A stretch of DNA of 64,000 nt, taken from Gloeocapsopsis dulcis. GTDB lineage: Bacteria; Cyanobacteriota; Cyanobacteriia; Cyanobacteriales; Chroococcidiopsidaceae. The notes below the pieces were generated by a model. It ran no database searches. It was given only the letters and a program-made list of their open reading frames with translations, and was not told the DNA's origin. The stretch covers positions 853,501-917,500 of the forward strand of contig NZ_CP119968.1 of assembly GCF_032163395.1 (NCBI RefSeq), written 5' to 3'. Shown here in pieces: positions 17,538 to 25,956 of this stretch (positions are counted from its first letter, which is position 1; every line of letters begins with the position of its first letter). A program made the translations under genes and the position numbers.

Positions 17538-18241
17538 CGCAAAATCTCCTCTAATGATGGAAATAACAGTTTTTCCATGTCGCGTTTTTCACAGTCGCAA
17601 GCATTTGTAGTAGGGGAGGCTTTGCCAAATAGCATCCAGAGGCTTTGTAGCAGTAACGCAGTAGCCGAGAGCGCAACGAGTCCTGATACCAAAAGACTAA
17701 TTGCACTATCAGCCCACATCCAACCGAGCCAGGAAATTGCGATCGCTGCTAAAATGACACCAACTGAACTAAATAGATCTGATAGTACGTGCAAGAAGGC
17801 TGCTTTGAAGTTAAGGTCACAGTGACTGCACTCGTGTAACCAAAAAGCATTACAACCATTAATTCCCAACCCAACAACTGCTGTCAGCAACATTGGTAGG
17901 CTAAGAATATCTGAGGTTGGAGATTGCATTCTCGCAATTGCTTCTGTCGCTACCCAACTTGCCAAAATAATCAAGCTAAGACTATTTAGCAGTGCGGCGT
18001 ATAATTCAATGCGACCATTGCCATACTGAGCATGACGTTTAGCGCTTTGTGCCATCCAGCTTGCTATCAGCGTCACTCCTAATGCTGCGACATCTGAAAG
18101 TAGATGACCTGCATCTGCTAACAGAGACAAACTGTGGACCCATAACCCAACACCAAGTTCAACAGCAAAAAAACTGATCTCCAGCCCGATTGCTAGTTGT
18201 AGTATTTGGACTTTCCGCGTGTTCGAGTGCAATTTTGGCAT
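17534..18241 (-). CDS. cation diffusion facilitator metal transporter, short form
   Basis: A 235-residue membrane protein with six predicted segments. The CDF metal-binding signatures are HLLSD in TM2 (ADAGHLLSDVAAL) and HVLSD in TM5, the HxxxD pairs typical of Zn2+/H+ exchangers. The cytoplasmic C-terminal domain present in usual ~300-residue members is absent; only a short tail with CDCEK remains. CDF proteins move Zn2+ or a similar metal out of the cytosol. Its stop overlaps the start of the alkaline phosphatase, so supplying periplasmic metal to that enzyme, or metal homeostasis coupled to it, is a reasonable inference. Confidence 0.88.
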   Translation of the reverse strand: MPKLHSNTRKVQILQLAIGLEISFFAVELGVGLWVHSLSLLADAGHLLSDVAALGVTLIASWMAQSAKRHAQYGNGRIELYAALLNSLSLIILASWVATEAIARMQSPTSDILSLPMLLTAVVGLGINGCNAFWLHECSHCDLNFKAAFLHVLSDLFSSVGVILAAIAISWLGWMWADSAISLLVSGLVALSATALLLQSLWMLFGKASPTTNACDCEKRDMEKLLFPSLEEILR

Positions 18242-18535
18242 TATTCACAAAGTAAAAATGGCAACCTTATGTAGTATCAGTTGCTCTAGAGAAGCATATT
18301 GTTTCTCAACTGGCAACTTAATTCCTATTGCCCTGATACGGAAGAAATTAAATGAATCCTTGTGCAGATTAACAACTATTAGATTAATGAATCAGTAAGT
18401 AAACTTTAACTTTTGGTAAAATAAAATACTTTTTCGGTAAAAATCAGTGATGGATATTTTTGCTAAGTACTAAACTTTGAGTTACATATTTTCTCACTTA
18501 CTTTCCTCTATTCTAATAAGATTTATAGTTTTACT

Positions 18536-19654
18536 ATGCTTCCTGACACTTATACAATTCCTCTAATTCAGTTAGCTTCTGGCGATCGCTTGTCACTTCA
18601 AGTCTATCGATTCGTTGGTGCTGACCCTGGGAAAAAGGTTTATATTCAAGCAAATTTACATGGTGCAGAAATTGCGGGTAATGCTGTCATCTATCAGCTA
18701 ATGGATTTTCTTAAAACTTTACAAAATACTGAATTAGTTGGTGAAGTTTGGTTAGTACCTGTATGTAATCCCCTAGGAGTAAATCAGCGATCGCATCGTT
18801 TTGCTTCTGGGCGCTACTGTGTCTATGAAGGTAAAGATTGGAATCGCATTTTTTGGGATTATGAAAAGACGCAAGAAGATTTACAAGAATTTGCTAAAAC
18901 GCAAATTAATTTAGACAAAGATATTATTAGAATAAACTATTTAAATAAAATTCTCAATAGCTTTGCTAAACTTGCAGAAAAAATTCATTCTCCTAGCAGT
19001 GTAACTTTTACAGAACTTTTTCGCCACCGCTTGCAGTCGCTTAGTATTGATGCAGATTACTTAATTGATCTTCACACTTCCACCGATCGAGGTTTAGATT
19101 ATCTATATTATTTCTCTCGCCGCGAACCTAGTGCTCAATACTTTTTATTTGATTATGGTATTTTACTTGATGACTATGATGGTGATGCTTTTGATGAAGC
19201 TTTTATCAAGCCGTGGTTAGCATTAGAAAATACTTTTCAACAATTAGGGAGAGAAATTATTTTTGATGTAGAAGCTTGGACACTAGAACTTGGTTCAGGA
19301 ATGCAGATGCTACCGCAATCGGTAGAAAAAGGCGTGCAAGGAGTAAAGAACTATCTACTGCATAAAGGTGTATTAGCAACTCCTAAAACAAAGGCAATTC
19401 CTCAAAAAATGACTTTTAAATTGAAGAGTCAGATAATAAAATACTACGCTCCAGCAGGCGGCATGATTCAAGCACGAGTAACACTTGGTAGCGTAGTTAA
19501 AGCAGGAGAAAAACTGTATCAAATTCTGATGTTTAATAAAACTGGGGAATTACCTTATGTGATTGATATTTGTGCTGAAAAAGATGGTTTGGTTTATGAT
19601 GTTGCTACTAATCATGCGGTGAATGAAGGGGAGTATGTATTAGCAGTAATGTGA
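18536..19654 (+). CDS. succinylglutamate desuccinylase/aspartoacylase family protein
   Basis: A 372-residue zinc hydrolase of the M14-like AstE/AspA family. Zinc ligands are visible in NLHGAEIAGN and IDLHTSTDRG, and the general base Glu is probably in LELGSGMQ. The C-terminal ~80 residues form a small beta barrel beginning YYAPAGGMIQARV, as in other members. These enzymes cleave amide bonds of N-acyl amino acids; substrate cannot be named here. There is an insert-like helical region at about 100-160. It is transcribed divergently from the CDF operon and stands alone. Confidence 0.85.
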   Translation: MLPDTYTIPLIQLASGDRLSLQVYRFVGADPGKKVYIQANLHGAEIAGNAVIYQLMDFLKTLQNTELVGEVWLVPVCNPLGVNQRSHRFASGRYCVYEGKDWNRIFWDYEKTQEDLQEFAKTQINLDKDIIRINYLNKILNSFAKLAEKIHSPSSVTFTELFRHRLQSLSIDADYLIDLHTSTDRGLDYLYYFSRREPSAQYFLFDYGILLDDYDGDAFDEAFIKPWLALENTFQQLGREIIFDVEAWTLELGSGMQMLPQSVEKGVQGVKNYLLHKGVLATPKTKAIPQKMTFKLKSQIIKYYAPAGGMIQARVTLGSVVKAGEKLYQILMFNKTGELPYVIDICAEKDGLVYDVATNHAVNEGEYVLAVM

Positions 19655-19665
19655 TAAAACAAGAA

Positions 19666-19686
19666 GGACAGGCAAGATGCCTATCC
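19666..19686. repeat. GGCAAGATGCC-type intergenic inverted repeat
   Basis: GGACAGGCA-AGA-TGCCTATCC forms a hairpin with one mismatch between two converging genes. A related element with a CTTGCCTATGCCACA ending occurs at 24378. The sequence resembles a dispersed intergenic repeat common in cyanobacteria; in both orientations it could also terminate transcription. Confidence 0.6.
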
Positions 19687-19696
19687 CACAGGTTAT

Positions 19697-20779
19697 TTAA
19701 TCTCCTAAACAGATATTCAATCCTCTAGCGGTTTTTACTAAAGTACCATTTGGATCAACGGCACGATACTGCGCGATCGCTTCTGCAACGGGGACGCTAA
19801 CAACTTGTCGATTTTGCCATGTCACCATTTGATCATACTTTTGTTCAGCAATCAAATCAACAGCTGCAACGCCAAAAGCCGAAGCAATGAGTCTTTCTAG
19901 TGGTGAAGGGGTTCCACCGCGTTGAATATGTCCTAAAACTGTAACGCGGGTTTCTGCACCAATGCGATGGCAAATTTCATCAGCAAGATACTGACCAATG
20001 CCACCGTATCTACATTGACCCATACGGTCTGTATTAACAACTGAATCACCTGTTTCGTTACGTACAGCTTCAGATACAATGACTAAGCAATAGTTTTTGC
20101 CTTGTTCTTGGCGTTCCTTAATGTTATGGCACACTTGGTCAACAGTATAAGGAATTTCAGGAATCAAAATCACATCTGCACCACCAGCAATTCCTGCGCT
20201 AATTGCAATGTGTCCTGCATCGCGCCCCATCACTTCCAAAATCATCACGCGGCTGTGACTAGCAGCAGTAAAATGCAGTCGATCCAATGCTTCTGTCGCA
20301 ATACTAACCGCAGTTTCAAAACCAATTGAAAGTTCGGTGACTCCGACATCATTATCAATTGTTTTGGGAATGGCAACTAAATTGATTCCTCCCTGCTGGG
20401 CAAGACGACGCAAAATTGCTAAACTACCATCGCCCCCAATTCCAATCATTGCATCTAAACCAAGTTGGCGATAACCTGCGATAATTTCCTCAGAGCGATC
20501 GCACTCACTACCATCTGCCATTGGATAAGCAAACGGATTCCCTTTGTTGGTTGTGCCTAGAACTGTACCACCAGCAGTGAGCAAGGAATTTACCTTTTCA
20601 ATATCCAAAGCCATATACTTCGGCGGTTGCTGCATCAAACCCAGCGTAGCTTGGCGGATACCTAGTACTTCCCAACCGTAAGTCCCTACAGCGCGATTTA
20701 CCACTGCCCGAATCACAGCATTCAATCCAGCGCAATCACCTCCACTGGTAAGAATACCAATGCGTTTGTGTTCTCCCAT
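19697..20779 (-). CDS. pfkA: ATP-dependent 6-phosphofructokinase
   Basis: The 360-residue enzyme phosphorylates fructose 6-phosphate in glycolysis. The motifs in order are TSGGDCAGLNAVIR (nucleotide loop), GTTNKGNPF, IGGDGSL, the catalytic PKTIDND, MGRDAGH, and RGGTPSPLERL near the end. Length and order match group A PFKs of cyanobacteria. The ATG at 20779 opens the nucleotide loop 10 residues in, as usual. No operon partner is evident: neighbours converge or diverge. Confidence 0.96.
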   Translation of the reverse strand: MGEHKRIGILTSGGDCAGLNAVIRAVVNRAVGTYGWEVLGIRQATLGLMQQPPKYMALDIEKVNSLLTAGGTVLGTTNKGNPFAYPMADGSECDRSEEIIAGYRQLGLDAMIGIGGDGSLAILRRLAQQGGINLVAIPKTIDNDVGVTELSIGFETAVSIATEALDRLHFTAASHSRVMILEVMGRDAGHIAISAGIAGGADVILIPEIPYTVDQVCHNIKERQEQGKNYCLVIVSEAVRNETGDSVVNTDRMGQCRYGGIGQYLADEICHRIGAETRVTVLGHIQRGGTPSPLERLIASAFGVAAVDLIAEQKYDQMVTWQNRQVVSVPVAEAIAQYRAVDPNGTLVKTARGLNICLGD

Positions 20780-21012
20780 TTTGACTTAAGCCTGAGTCCT
20801 CTTCATGAAGTAGATTAAACTAGATTAGATGGACACTTTATAATAAAATCCTGCGGAATTTATTATTTGTGATTTTTGGCAACGAAACTATATTAAAACT
20901 TGCAAATGGGTAAAGGATGAGAAATGAGTGGCTAGTGGTTAGTCATAAGTAATTGTTTTTCTATCCTTAGTTGCTTAGTGTGGCAGAGTAAATATTTAGG
21001 ACTACTACAAAA

Positions 21013-21957
21013 GTGAGTGATATTGATAGTTTTAACATTTCTGAAACGTGGAGTATTCCGCAAGCACCTACCGGCTACAAATCGGGTTTTATTGGTATTG
21101 TTGGTCGCCCAAATGTTGGCAAATCGACATTAATGAATCAACTCGTAGGGCAAAAAATTGCAATCACCTCACCAGTGGCGCAAACCACACGCAATCGTTT
21201 GCAGGGAATCTTAACAACACCAGAAGCACAACTTATTTTTGTAGATACACCAGGAATTCACAAACCTCACCATCAACTCGGAGAAGTTTTAGTCCGCAAT
21301 GCACGAATCGCGATTGATTCTGTTGATGTCATACTATTTGTCGTCGATGGTTCGCAGGCAGTAGGAGGTGGCGATCGCTTTATTGTCGATCTTCTCAGTC
21401 GAACAGAAAATCCTGTGATTTTGGGTTTAAATAAAATCGATCAACAAGCATCACAACAGCTTGATTGTACTTATGAAGAGTTAGCTGCACCCTATCAATG
21501 GCAAATTGTCAAGTTTTCTGCACTTACTGGGGAAGGGTTAGACGCACTTTTGCAGTTACTCGTTACTCATTTAGAACCAGGACCATACTACTATCCGCCA
21601 GATCTAGTTACCGATCAACCTGAGCGATTTATTATGGGAGAATTAATTCGCGAACAAATTTTGCTCCTCACCCGCGAAGAAGTGCCCCACTCAGTAGCGG
21701 TGACAATTGATCGAGTTGAGGAAGATACAACAATTACTCGCGTCTTAGCTACGATTCATGTTGAAAGGGACTCACAAAAGGGCATTTTGATCGGTAAAGG
21801 CGGTACGATGCTCAAAGCGATCGGTTCTGCGGCGCGAGAACAAATGCAAAAGTTAATCGCGGGCAAAGTTTACTTAGAGTTATTTGTGAAAGTCCAACCC
21901 AAATGGCGACAATCGCGTTTTCGGTTGTCAGAGTTGGGCTATCGCGTCGAGGAGTAG
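21013..21957 (+). CDS. era: GTPase Era
   Basis: A 314-residue ribosome-assembly GTPase. The G domain has G1 GRPNVGKST, G2/G3 with TTRNR and DTPGIH, and G4 NKID. A C-terminal KH domain contains GKGGTMLKAIG. Era binds the 3' end of 16S rRNA during 30S maturation. The frame opens with GTG at 21013; the first 20 residues are an unconserved extension before GFIGIVGRPN. It converges with the GDYXXLXY gene, 16 bp away. Confidence 0.96.
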   Translation: MSDIDSFNISETWSIPQAPTGYKSGFIGIVGRPNVGKSTLMNQLVGQKIAITSPVAQTTRNRLQGILTTPEAQLIFVDTPGIHKPHHQLGEVLVRNARIAIDSVDVILFVVDGSQAVGGGDRFIVDLLSRTENPVILGLNKIDQQASQQLDCTYEELAAPYQWQIVKFSALTGEGLDALLQLLVTHLEPGPYYYPPDLVTDQPERFIMGELIREQILLLTREEVPHSVAVTIDRVEEDTTITRVLATIHVERDSQKGILIGKGGTMLKAIGSAAREQMQKLIAGKVYLELFVKVQPKWRQSRFRLSELGYRVEE

Positions 21958-21972
21958 GTGCGTTGGGTTAAG

Positions 21973-22620
21973 CTAAAATCGATAGTTACGCTGATTGACC
22001 CAGAAGCTAATTGGTACTGCACGACCTTGAGTATCGACTTTAACTTCAACGACAAGCGATCGCTGTTGTTGATCGCGTTGTGCTTGCACAATGCTTTGGT
22101 TAATTTCATCGCGCTGGGCTTCTGGCATGTAGTACGTTTCTAAGCCATAAGTAACTGAGTTACCAGTAAGTTTACCTTTGATGGCGACTTGATTTGTAGC
22201 GATTTGCGGGCGATCGCGACTGACACGCACAGGTTTCCACGCTGGTGGTGGTGTGGTATTCGAGGTAGGGGCTTCGAGGGTGACATAAAGGTTTGTTCCT
22301 GTAGGTATACCATTAACCGCAGGTTCGCTAGTATGTTGAATTAATTCTTGCCAACCTGGAAGCTGCTGTAAGTTGTTGATTTGGGAAATGTCATAACTTA
22401 GTATCTGCGAGTAACCCCGTAAGGGATCGTAAGGATCGACGGGTACGGTTTGGAGAATCGCAGTTTTTCCGGTAAGTTGCGTATAAAATGGTTGCGCTGG
22501 TGCAGCTACAATAATTCCCGCTTGAAAGAGTAGTGGTAGCCATAGCCGCCAAAATGGAAGTTTTCTAGGAAGTTGTTGCGGCTTTACTACTTCAGGCGTT
22601 GTCTTAACTTTAGATGTCAT
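21973..22620 (-). CDS. GDYXXLXY-domain membrane-anchored protein
   Basis: A 215-residue protein with one N-terminal membrane segment (LPFWRLWLPLLFQAGIIVA) and an exported domain. The signature DPYDPLRGYSQILSYDI corresponds to the GDYXXLXY family. Members are typically encoded beside DUF2157 or DUF4401 membrane proteins, and the gene immediately upstream on the same strand (28 bp away) is a DUF2157 protein. The pair's function is unknown. Its stop lies 16 bp from the era stop. Confidence 0.83.
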   Translation of the reverse strand: MTSKVKTTPEVVKPQQLPRKLPFWRLWLPLLFQAGIIVAAPAQPFYTQLTGKTAILQTVPVDPYDPLRGYSQILSYDISQINNLQQLPGWQELIQHTSEPAVNGIPTGTNLYVTLEAPTSNTTPPPAWKPVRVSRDRPQIATNQVAIKGKLTGNSVTYGLETYYMPEAQRDEINQSIVQAQRDQQQRSLVVEVKVDTQGRAVPISFWVNQRNYRF

Positions 22621-22648
22621 AGCACGTCCTTTTAAATATCATTTAAGA

Positions 22649-24133
22649 TTATGATTTTGCTGGATGGTTGAGTCGAACATGGCGTTCAAACCACAGCCCT
22701 ACAGCCATTACAGCAATGCCACATAAAATAAACACTAAGGATTTGAACAGTAGTCCTGTAGCAGATAGTAAAAATACGTAGAAAATCCGCAAGCTTAATA
22801 GCAGCATTCCACCCCAGAAGGCGCGTCTTCCTCCTTTAGCTAATCCTATACGAATTAACCCTGCTGCCAAGAGGAATAACATAATGTTGAAGACAAAAGT
22901 AGCAAAAAATATATAACTGGCTAGCGAGACGTTTGACACATTGGTCTGCCAAAAAGTATTTGTCAAGCTGGTATGCCAAAAAGTAACTATAGCAACAATG
23001 CAGATAAAGACACCGACAATAATGGTTGTAAGATTGCGTTGACGACGGCGGCGTCTTTGAGAAGCAATTAGATTTCCCCATTGCCAAATTGCAATACCAG
23101 TCAAGATAACTGCATCTATTAGCAATATCCAGTTCACTTGTTGCGATCTATCAAGTCCTCCTCTTTGAGACAAAAAATTCCAAAAACTACTCGTAGCACC
23201 AAAAAGAAAGATAATACCTAAGCTAATTAAAGCTAAATTACGGGCTATAGATTGAAATGAGCCAAAATTGACATGGTGATCGCCGCGTCGTAGCCAAGGA
23301 GAGTTACCATGAATGAGGAATGAGTCATCATAACTCCATAACAAAGCTGGTGGTAGTGCAAATGCGATACTTGTTACCCAACCCGTTTTGAAGATTCCCC
23401 ACGCAAATGGTTGGATGTTCGCTTCTAATGTTGTCACAACGGCGATCGCACCTAACGCAAAAATCCAGCCGGAACGACACCAATAAGCTAATGGGATAAA
23501 TAATACTGCAGATAATAGTGGCATATGTTGCCCCACCAGCGATGACCAGGATAATTCTGTTACGGCAGATGTTGACCACCAACTTAGTGCGATCATACTT
23601 CCCCAATATCCCCAATAACCTAACCACAGTAGGATAATTGACAATATGCCCAAGGAAGTTAGCCGCAGGCTGTATGCCATTGCCAACACACCAATACCCC
23701 AAGCAAGCAATAATTCATAAAAGGGCGCATTGATGTGAAAAATTTGACCCATCAATCCCATATTTGCACCCAGAATCAGCGCCCCCAAAAGGAGTAACCC
23801 ATGTCCTAAGCGTTGTCGCGAGTCTTTAGGATGTTTCCACAACAAAAAACCGGCAATATTGACACCGATAAATAAACTTAATAGCAGCGTTACTTTCCCA
23901 ACTCGCGGTAATTCTTGCCAATTGGCAGCAACAAAGGTAATGATTCCTAAGCCAATGAGAATACTGCCCAAACCAACTAAAATTGCGATCAAACTATTAC
24001 TTGCATTGCTATCAAGCGTGTTAAATTGATAGCGTTGTGATAGCTGGTCGTATTGCAAATCATTAATAAGTCCCTCAGCTTGCCATATTTTTGCTTCATG
24101 GCGTAACTGGTGACGAAACTTATCTGAAGTCAC
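22649..24133 (-). CDS. DUF2157 multi-spanning membrane protein
   Basis: A 494-residue polytopic protein. The soluble N-terminal ~45 residues (HQLRHEAKIWQAEGL) match the DUF2157 start, and about 12 hydrophobic segments follow. There is a basic loop at RRRRRQRN (about 365). The protein forms a two-gene unit with the GDYXXLXY gene downstream, an association conserved in many bacteria. No catalytic motif is seen. The ATG at 24133 is the only reasonable start. Confidence 0.82.
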   Translation of the reverse strand: MTSDKFRHQLRHEAKIWQAEGLINDLQYDQLSQRYQFNTLDSNASNSLIAILVGLGSILIGLGIITFVAANWQELPRVGKVTLLLSLFIGVNIAGFLLWKHPKDSRQRLGHGLLLLGALILGANMGLMGQIFHINAPFYELLLAWGIGVLAMAYSLRLTSLGILSIILLWLGYWGYWGSMIALSWWSTSAVTELSWSSLVGQHMPLLSAVLFIPLAYWCRSGWIFALGAIAVVTTLEANIQPFAWGIFKTGWVTSIAFALPPALLWSYDDSFLIHGNSPWLRRGDHHVNFGSFQSIARNLALISLGIIFLFGATSSFWNFLSQRGGLDRSQQVNWILLIDAVILTGIAIWQWGNLIASQRRRRRQRNLTTIIVGVFICIVAIVTFWHTSLTNTFWQTNVSNVSLASYIFFATFVFNIMLFLLAAGLIRIGLAKGGRRAFWGGMLLLSLRIFYVFLLSATGLLFKSLVFILCGIAVMAVGLWFERHVRLNHPAKS

Positions 24134-24377
24134 GTCAGTCTCCTATTCTATATAAGTTTAGATTTTAGGAATAGATAATAGGAAAATGAAGAAGATGTTA
24201 TTTACTTCATTTTCAGTTCGCGGGTTTCCGGAAGTAATATTTGACTACACCTGTTTGCTTAACATTAGTTGATAGAATTGATCCAGGCTGATGTCATAGA
24301 TATAACTATTTCTCAGTATATATTTATTGTGAAGTTAGCATTTTGAACTGGTTGCTTGCTGTGTGACAGTTTTGTTT

Positions 24378-24410
24378 GTGGTATGCATAGGTATCTTGCC
24401 TATGCCACAC
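24378..24410. repeat. intergenic inverted repeat related to 19666
   Basis: GTGGTATGCATAGG and CCTATGCCACAC form the arms around TATCTTG. The CTTGCCTA core is shared, in inverted form, with the repeat after the AstE/AspA-like gene. It lies 16 bp before the RNA methyltransferase start. Confidence 0.55.
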
Positions 24411-24425
24411 TTATTTTAAGTTTTA

Positions 24426-25448
24426 ATGATGGATAAACCTTCAAATTTATTATTAAAATTAAGTCGCCGCTTGTTTGATGACACAACGGAACAAGAAAAA
24501 TTTATTGATGCACTGATTCATCCTGAACCATTTTATCCTTGTATTCTTTGGTGTCGAGAAAAGCGATCGCTATTTAAAATAGAACCACCGCTATCCTGGC
24601 AACCATATTTTGTAGATCGTTTATCTTTTGGTGAAAAACCTGGTCAACATCCTTTACATAATGAAGGTTATTATTATTGTTTAGACTTCTCTTCAGTGTT
24701 TGCCGCGATGAGTTTATCGGCAGTGCGATCGCCTATACATACTATATTCGATATGTGTGCTGCACCAGGAGGTAAAAGTATTTTTGCTTGGAAGGCATTA
24801 CAACCACAATTACTCGTATGTAATGAAGCAATTGGTAAGCGTGTTGGAATGCTAATTTCTAATTTAAAGCGTTGTCGTATTTCACCGACGATTGTATTAA
24901 GTAAAGATTCAAGTGAGTTAAATCAAATATCTTCCTCTAGTCAATTAGTCATAGTTGATGCTCCTTGTAGTGGTCAATCTCTACTAGCAAAAGGTGGTAA
25001 AGTACCTGGATGTTTTCATCCTACTACCATTAATAAAAATGCAAATCGCCAAAAGCGAATTATTACTAACTCTGCGCAGTTGGTAGCACCAAAGGGGTAT
25101 TTAACTTATATGACTTGTACGTATTCAATTGAAGAGAATGAGCAAGTTTGTGAGTGGTTTTTGAATAAGTTTCCGCAGTTTCAAGCGGTGGAAGTTCCTG
25201 AGTTGGTAGAGTATCAATCTCACCATTCTAGTATTCCTTGTTATCGGTTGTTTCCCCAAAGTAAATTAGGTGCGGGGGCGTTTACTGTGTTGTTTCAAAA
25301 TACTGAGATGGGGGAAATTGAGAATTTGGATGTTGAAGTGTTACAGCGGGTGGGGATTAGGTATCAGTTGGGGGATATGAACCTCATAACCACAAAGGAC
25401 ACTAAAGAAGAGGTTTTAGAGAGTTTATTGGTGAGGGATGATTTCTAG
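24426..25448 (+). CDS. RsmB/NOP family RNA (cytosine-5) methyltransferase
   Basis: A 340-residue SAM-dependent rRNA/tRNA m5C methyltransferase of the RsmB/NOL1/NOP2 group. The motifs are MCAAPGGKS (SAM binding, ~110), DAPCSGQ (motif IV with a Cys) and TCTYSIEENE (the catalytic Cys motif VI). It lacks the NusB-like N-terminal domain of E. coli RsmB, so it is a short RsmF/NSUN-like form. The last ~25 residues (DMNLITTKDTKEEVL) appear to come from a dispersed intergenic repeat and overlap the convergent PPC-domain gene by 24 bp. ATG 24426 or 24429 could be the start. Confidence 0.9.
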   Translation: MMDKPSNLLLKLSRRLFDDTTEQEKFIDALIHPEPFYPCILWCREKRSLFKIEPPLSWQPYFVDRLSFGEKPGQHPLHNEGYYYCLDFSSVFAAMSLSAVRSPIHTIFDMCAAPGGKSIFAWKALQPQLLVCNEAIGKRVGMLISNLKRCRISPTIVLSKDSSELNQISSSSQLVIVDAPCSGQSLLAKGGKVPGCFHPTTINKNANRQKRIITNSAQLVAPKGYLTYMTCTYSIEENEQVCEWFLNKFPQFQAVEVPELVEYQSHHSSIPCYRLFPQSKLGAGAFTVLFQNTEMGEIENLDVEVLQRVGIRYQLGDMNLITTKDTKEEVLESLLVRDDF

Positions 25449-25823
25449 TTCGTTGTAGCCTGTTTGGGGATCGAGGGTGCGTGTGAAGGTGAAGTTTTTG
25501 GTGGTTCCGATAACAATTTCTGCAGTTGTGTAAATGATGCAGCCGTTGTCTAAATGTCCGCCGATGGTTTTGCCGTGTTTGTCTGATATGCAGATGTGGA
25601 GATGAATGCCATTTGTGGTTAATGTACCGTTGAGGGAAAGGATTTCAAATTTATTAATAAGTACAGCACTTGTGTCTTGAGTTGCAAAGCGAATTGTTGC
25701 TTGTTTGAGGCTACCTATTGCGCTCAAAATAAAGCCTGCTTTGATGTTTTTTTGAAGAGTGAAAGTTTTTAAACTTTGGCGTAGATCTGCATCGGGTTTT
25801 AGTCTTAATGCTAATACTTCCAT
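25425..25823 (-). CDS. PPC/DUF296 domain protein
   Basis: A 132-residue protein of the plant-and-prokaryote-conserved (PPC, DUF296) domain family. The beta strands and the conserved HLHICISD and GGHLDNGCIIYTTAEIVIG segments are characteristic. Such proteins form trimers and in bacteria are of unknown function; some bind DNA. It overlaps the end of the RNA methyltransferase gene on the opposite strand. The ATG at 25823 is taken as the start (EVLALRLKPDADLRQSL follows). Confidence 0.85.
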   Translation of the reverse strand: MEVLALRLKPDADLRQSLKTFTLQKNIKAGFILSAIGSLKQATIRFATQDTSAVLINKFEILSLNGTLTTNGIHLHICISDKHGKTIGGHLDNGCIIYTTAEIVIGTTKNFTFTRTLDPQTGYNELEIIPHQ

Positions 25824-25956
25824 CGGGTGTTGATTAGTATTTTTACTTAATATTATTAATTTAAATAAAAACTATCTCGGTGATTTTACTAACGTGTATT
25901 TTGAGTGAAATTTATAAAATAAATGCAATAAAGTAAGTTTTATTTTACTAAGTTAT

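Noticed and set aside
18411-18443. Two GGTAAAA direct repeats upstream of the CDF-phoA operon as a Pho box
   Set aside because: They are 21 bp apart, not the 11-bp-period arrangement of cyanobacterial Pho boxes, and the intermediate unit is poor.
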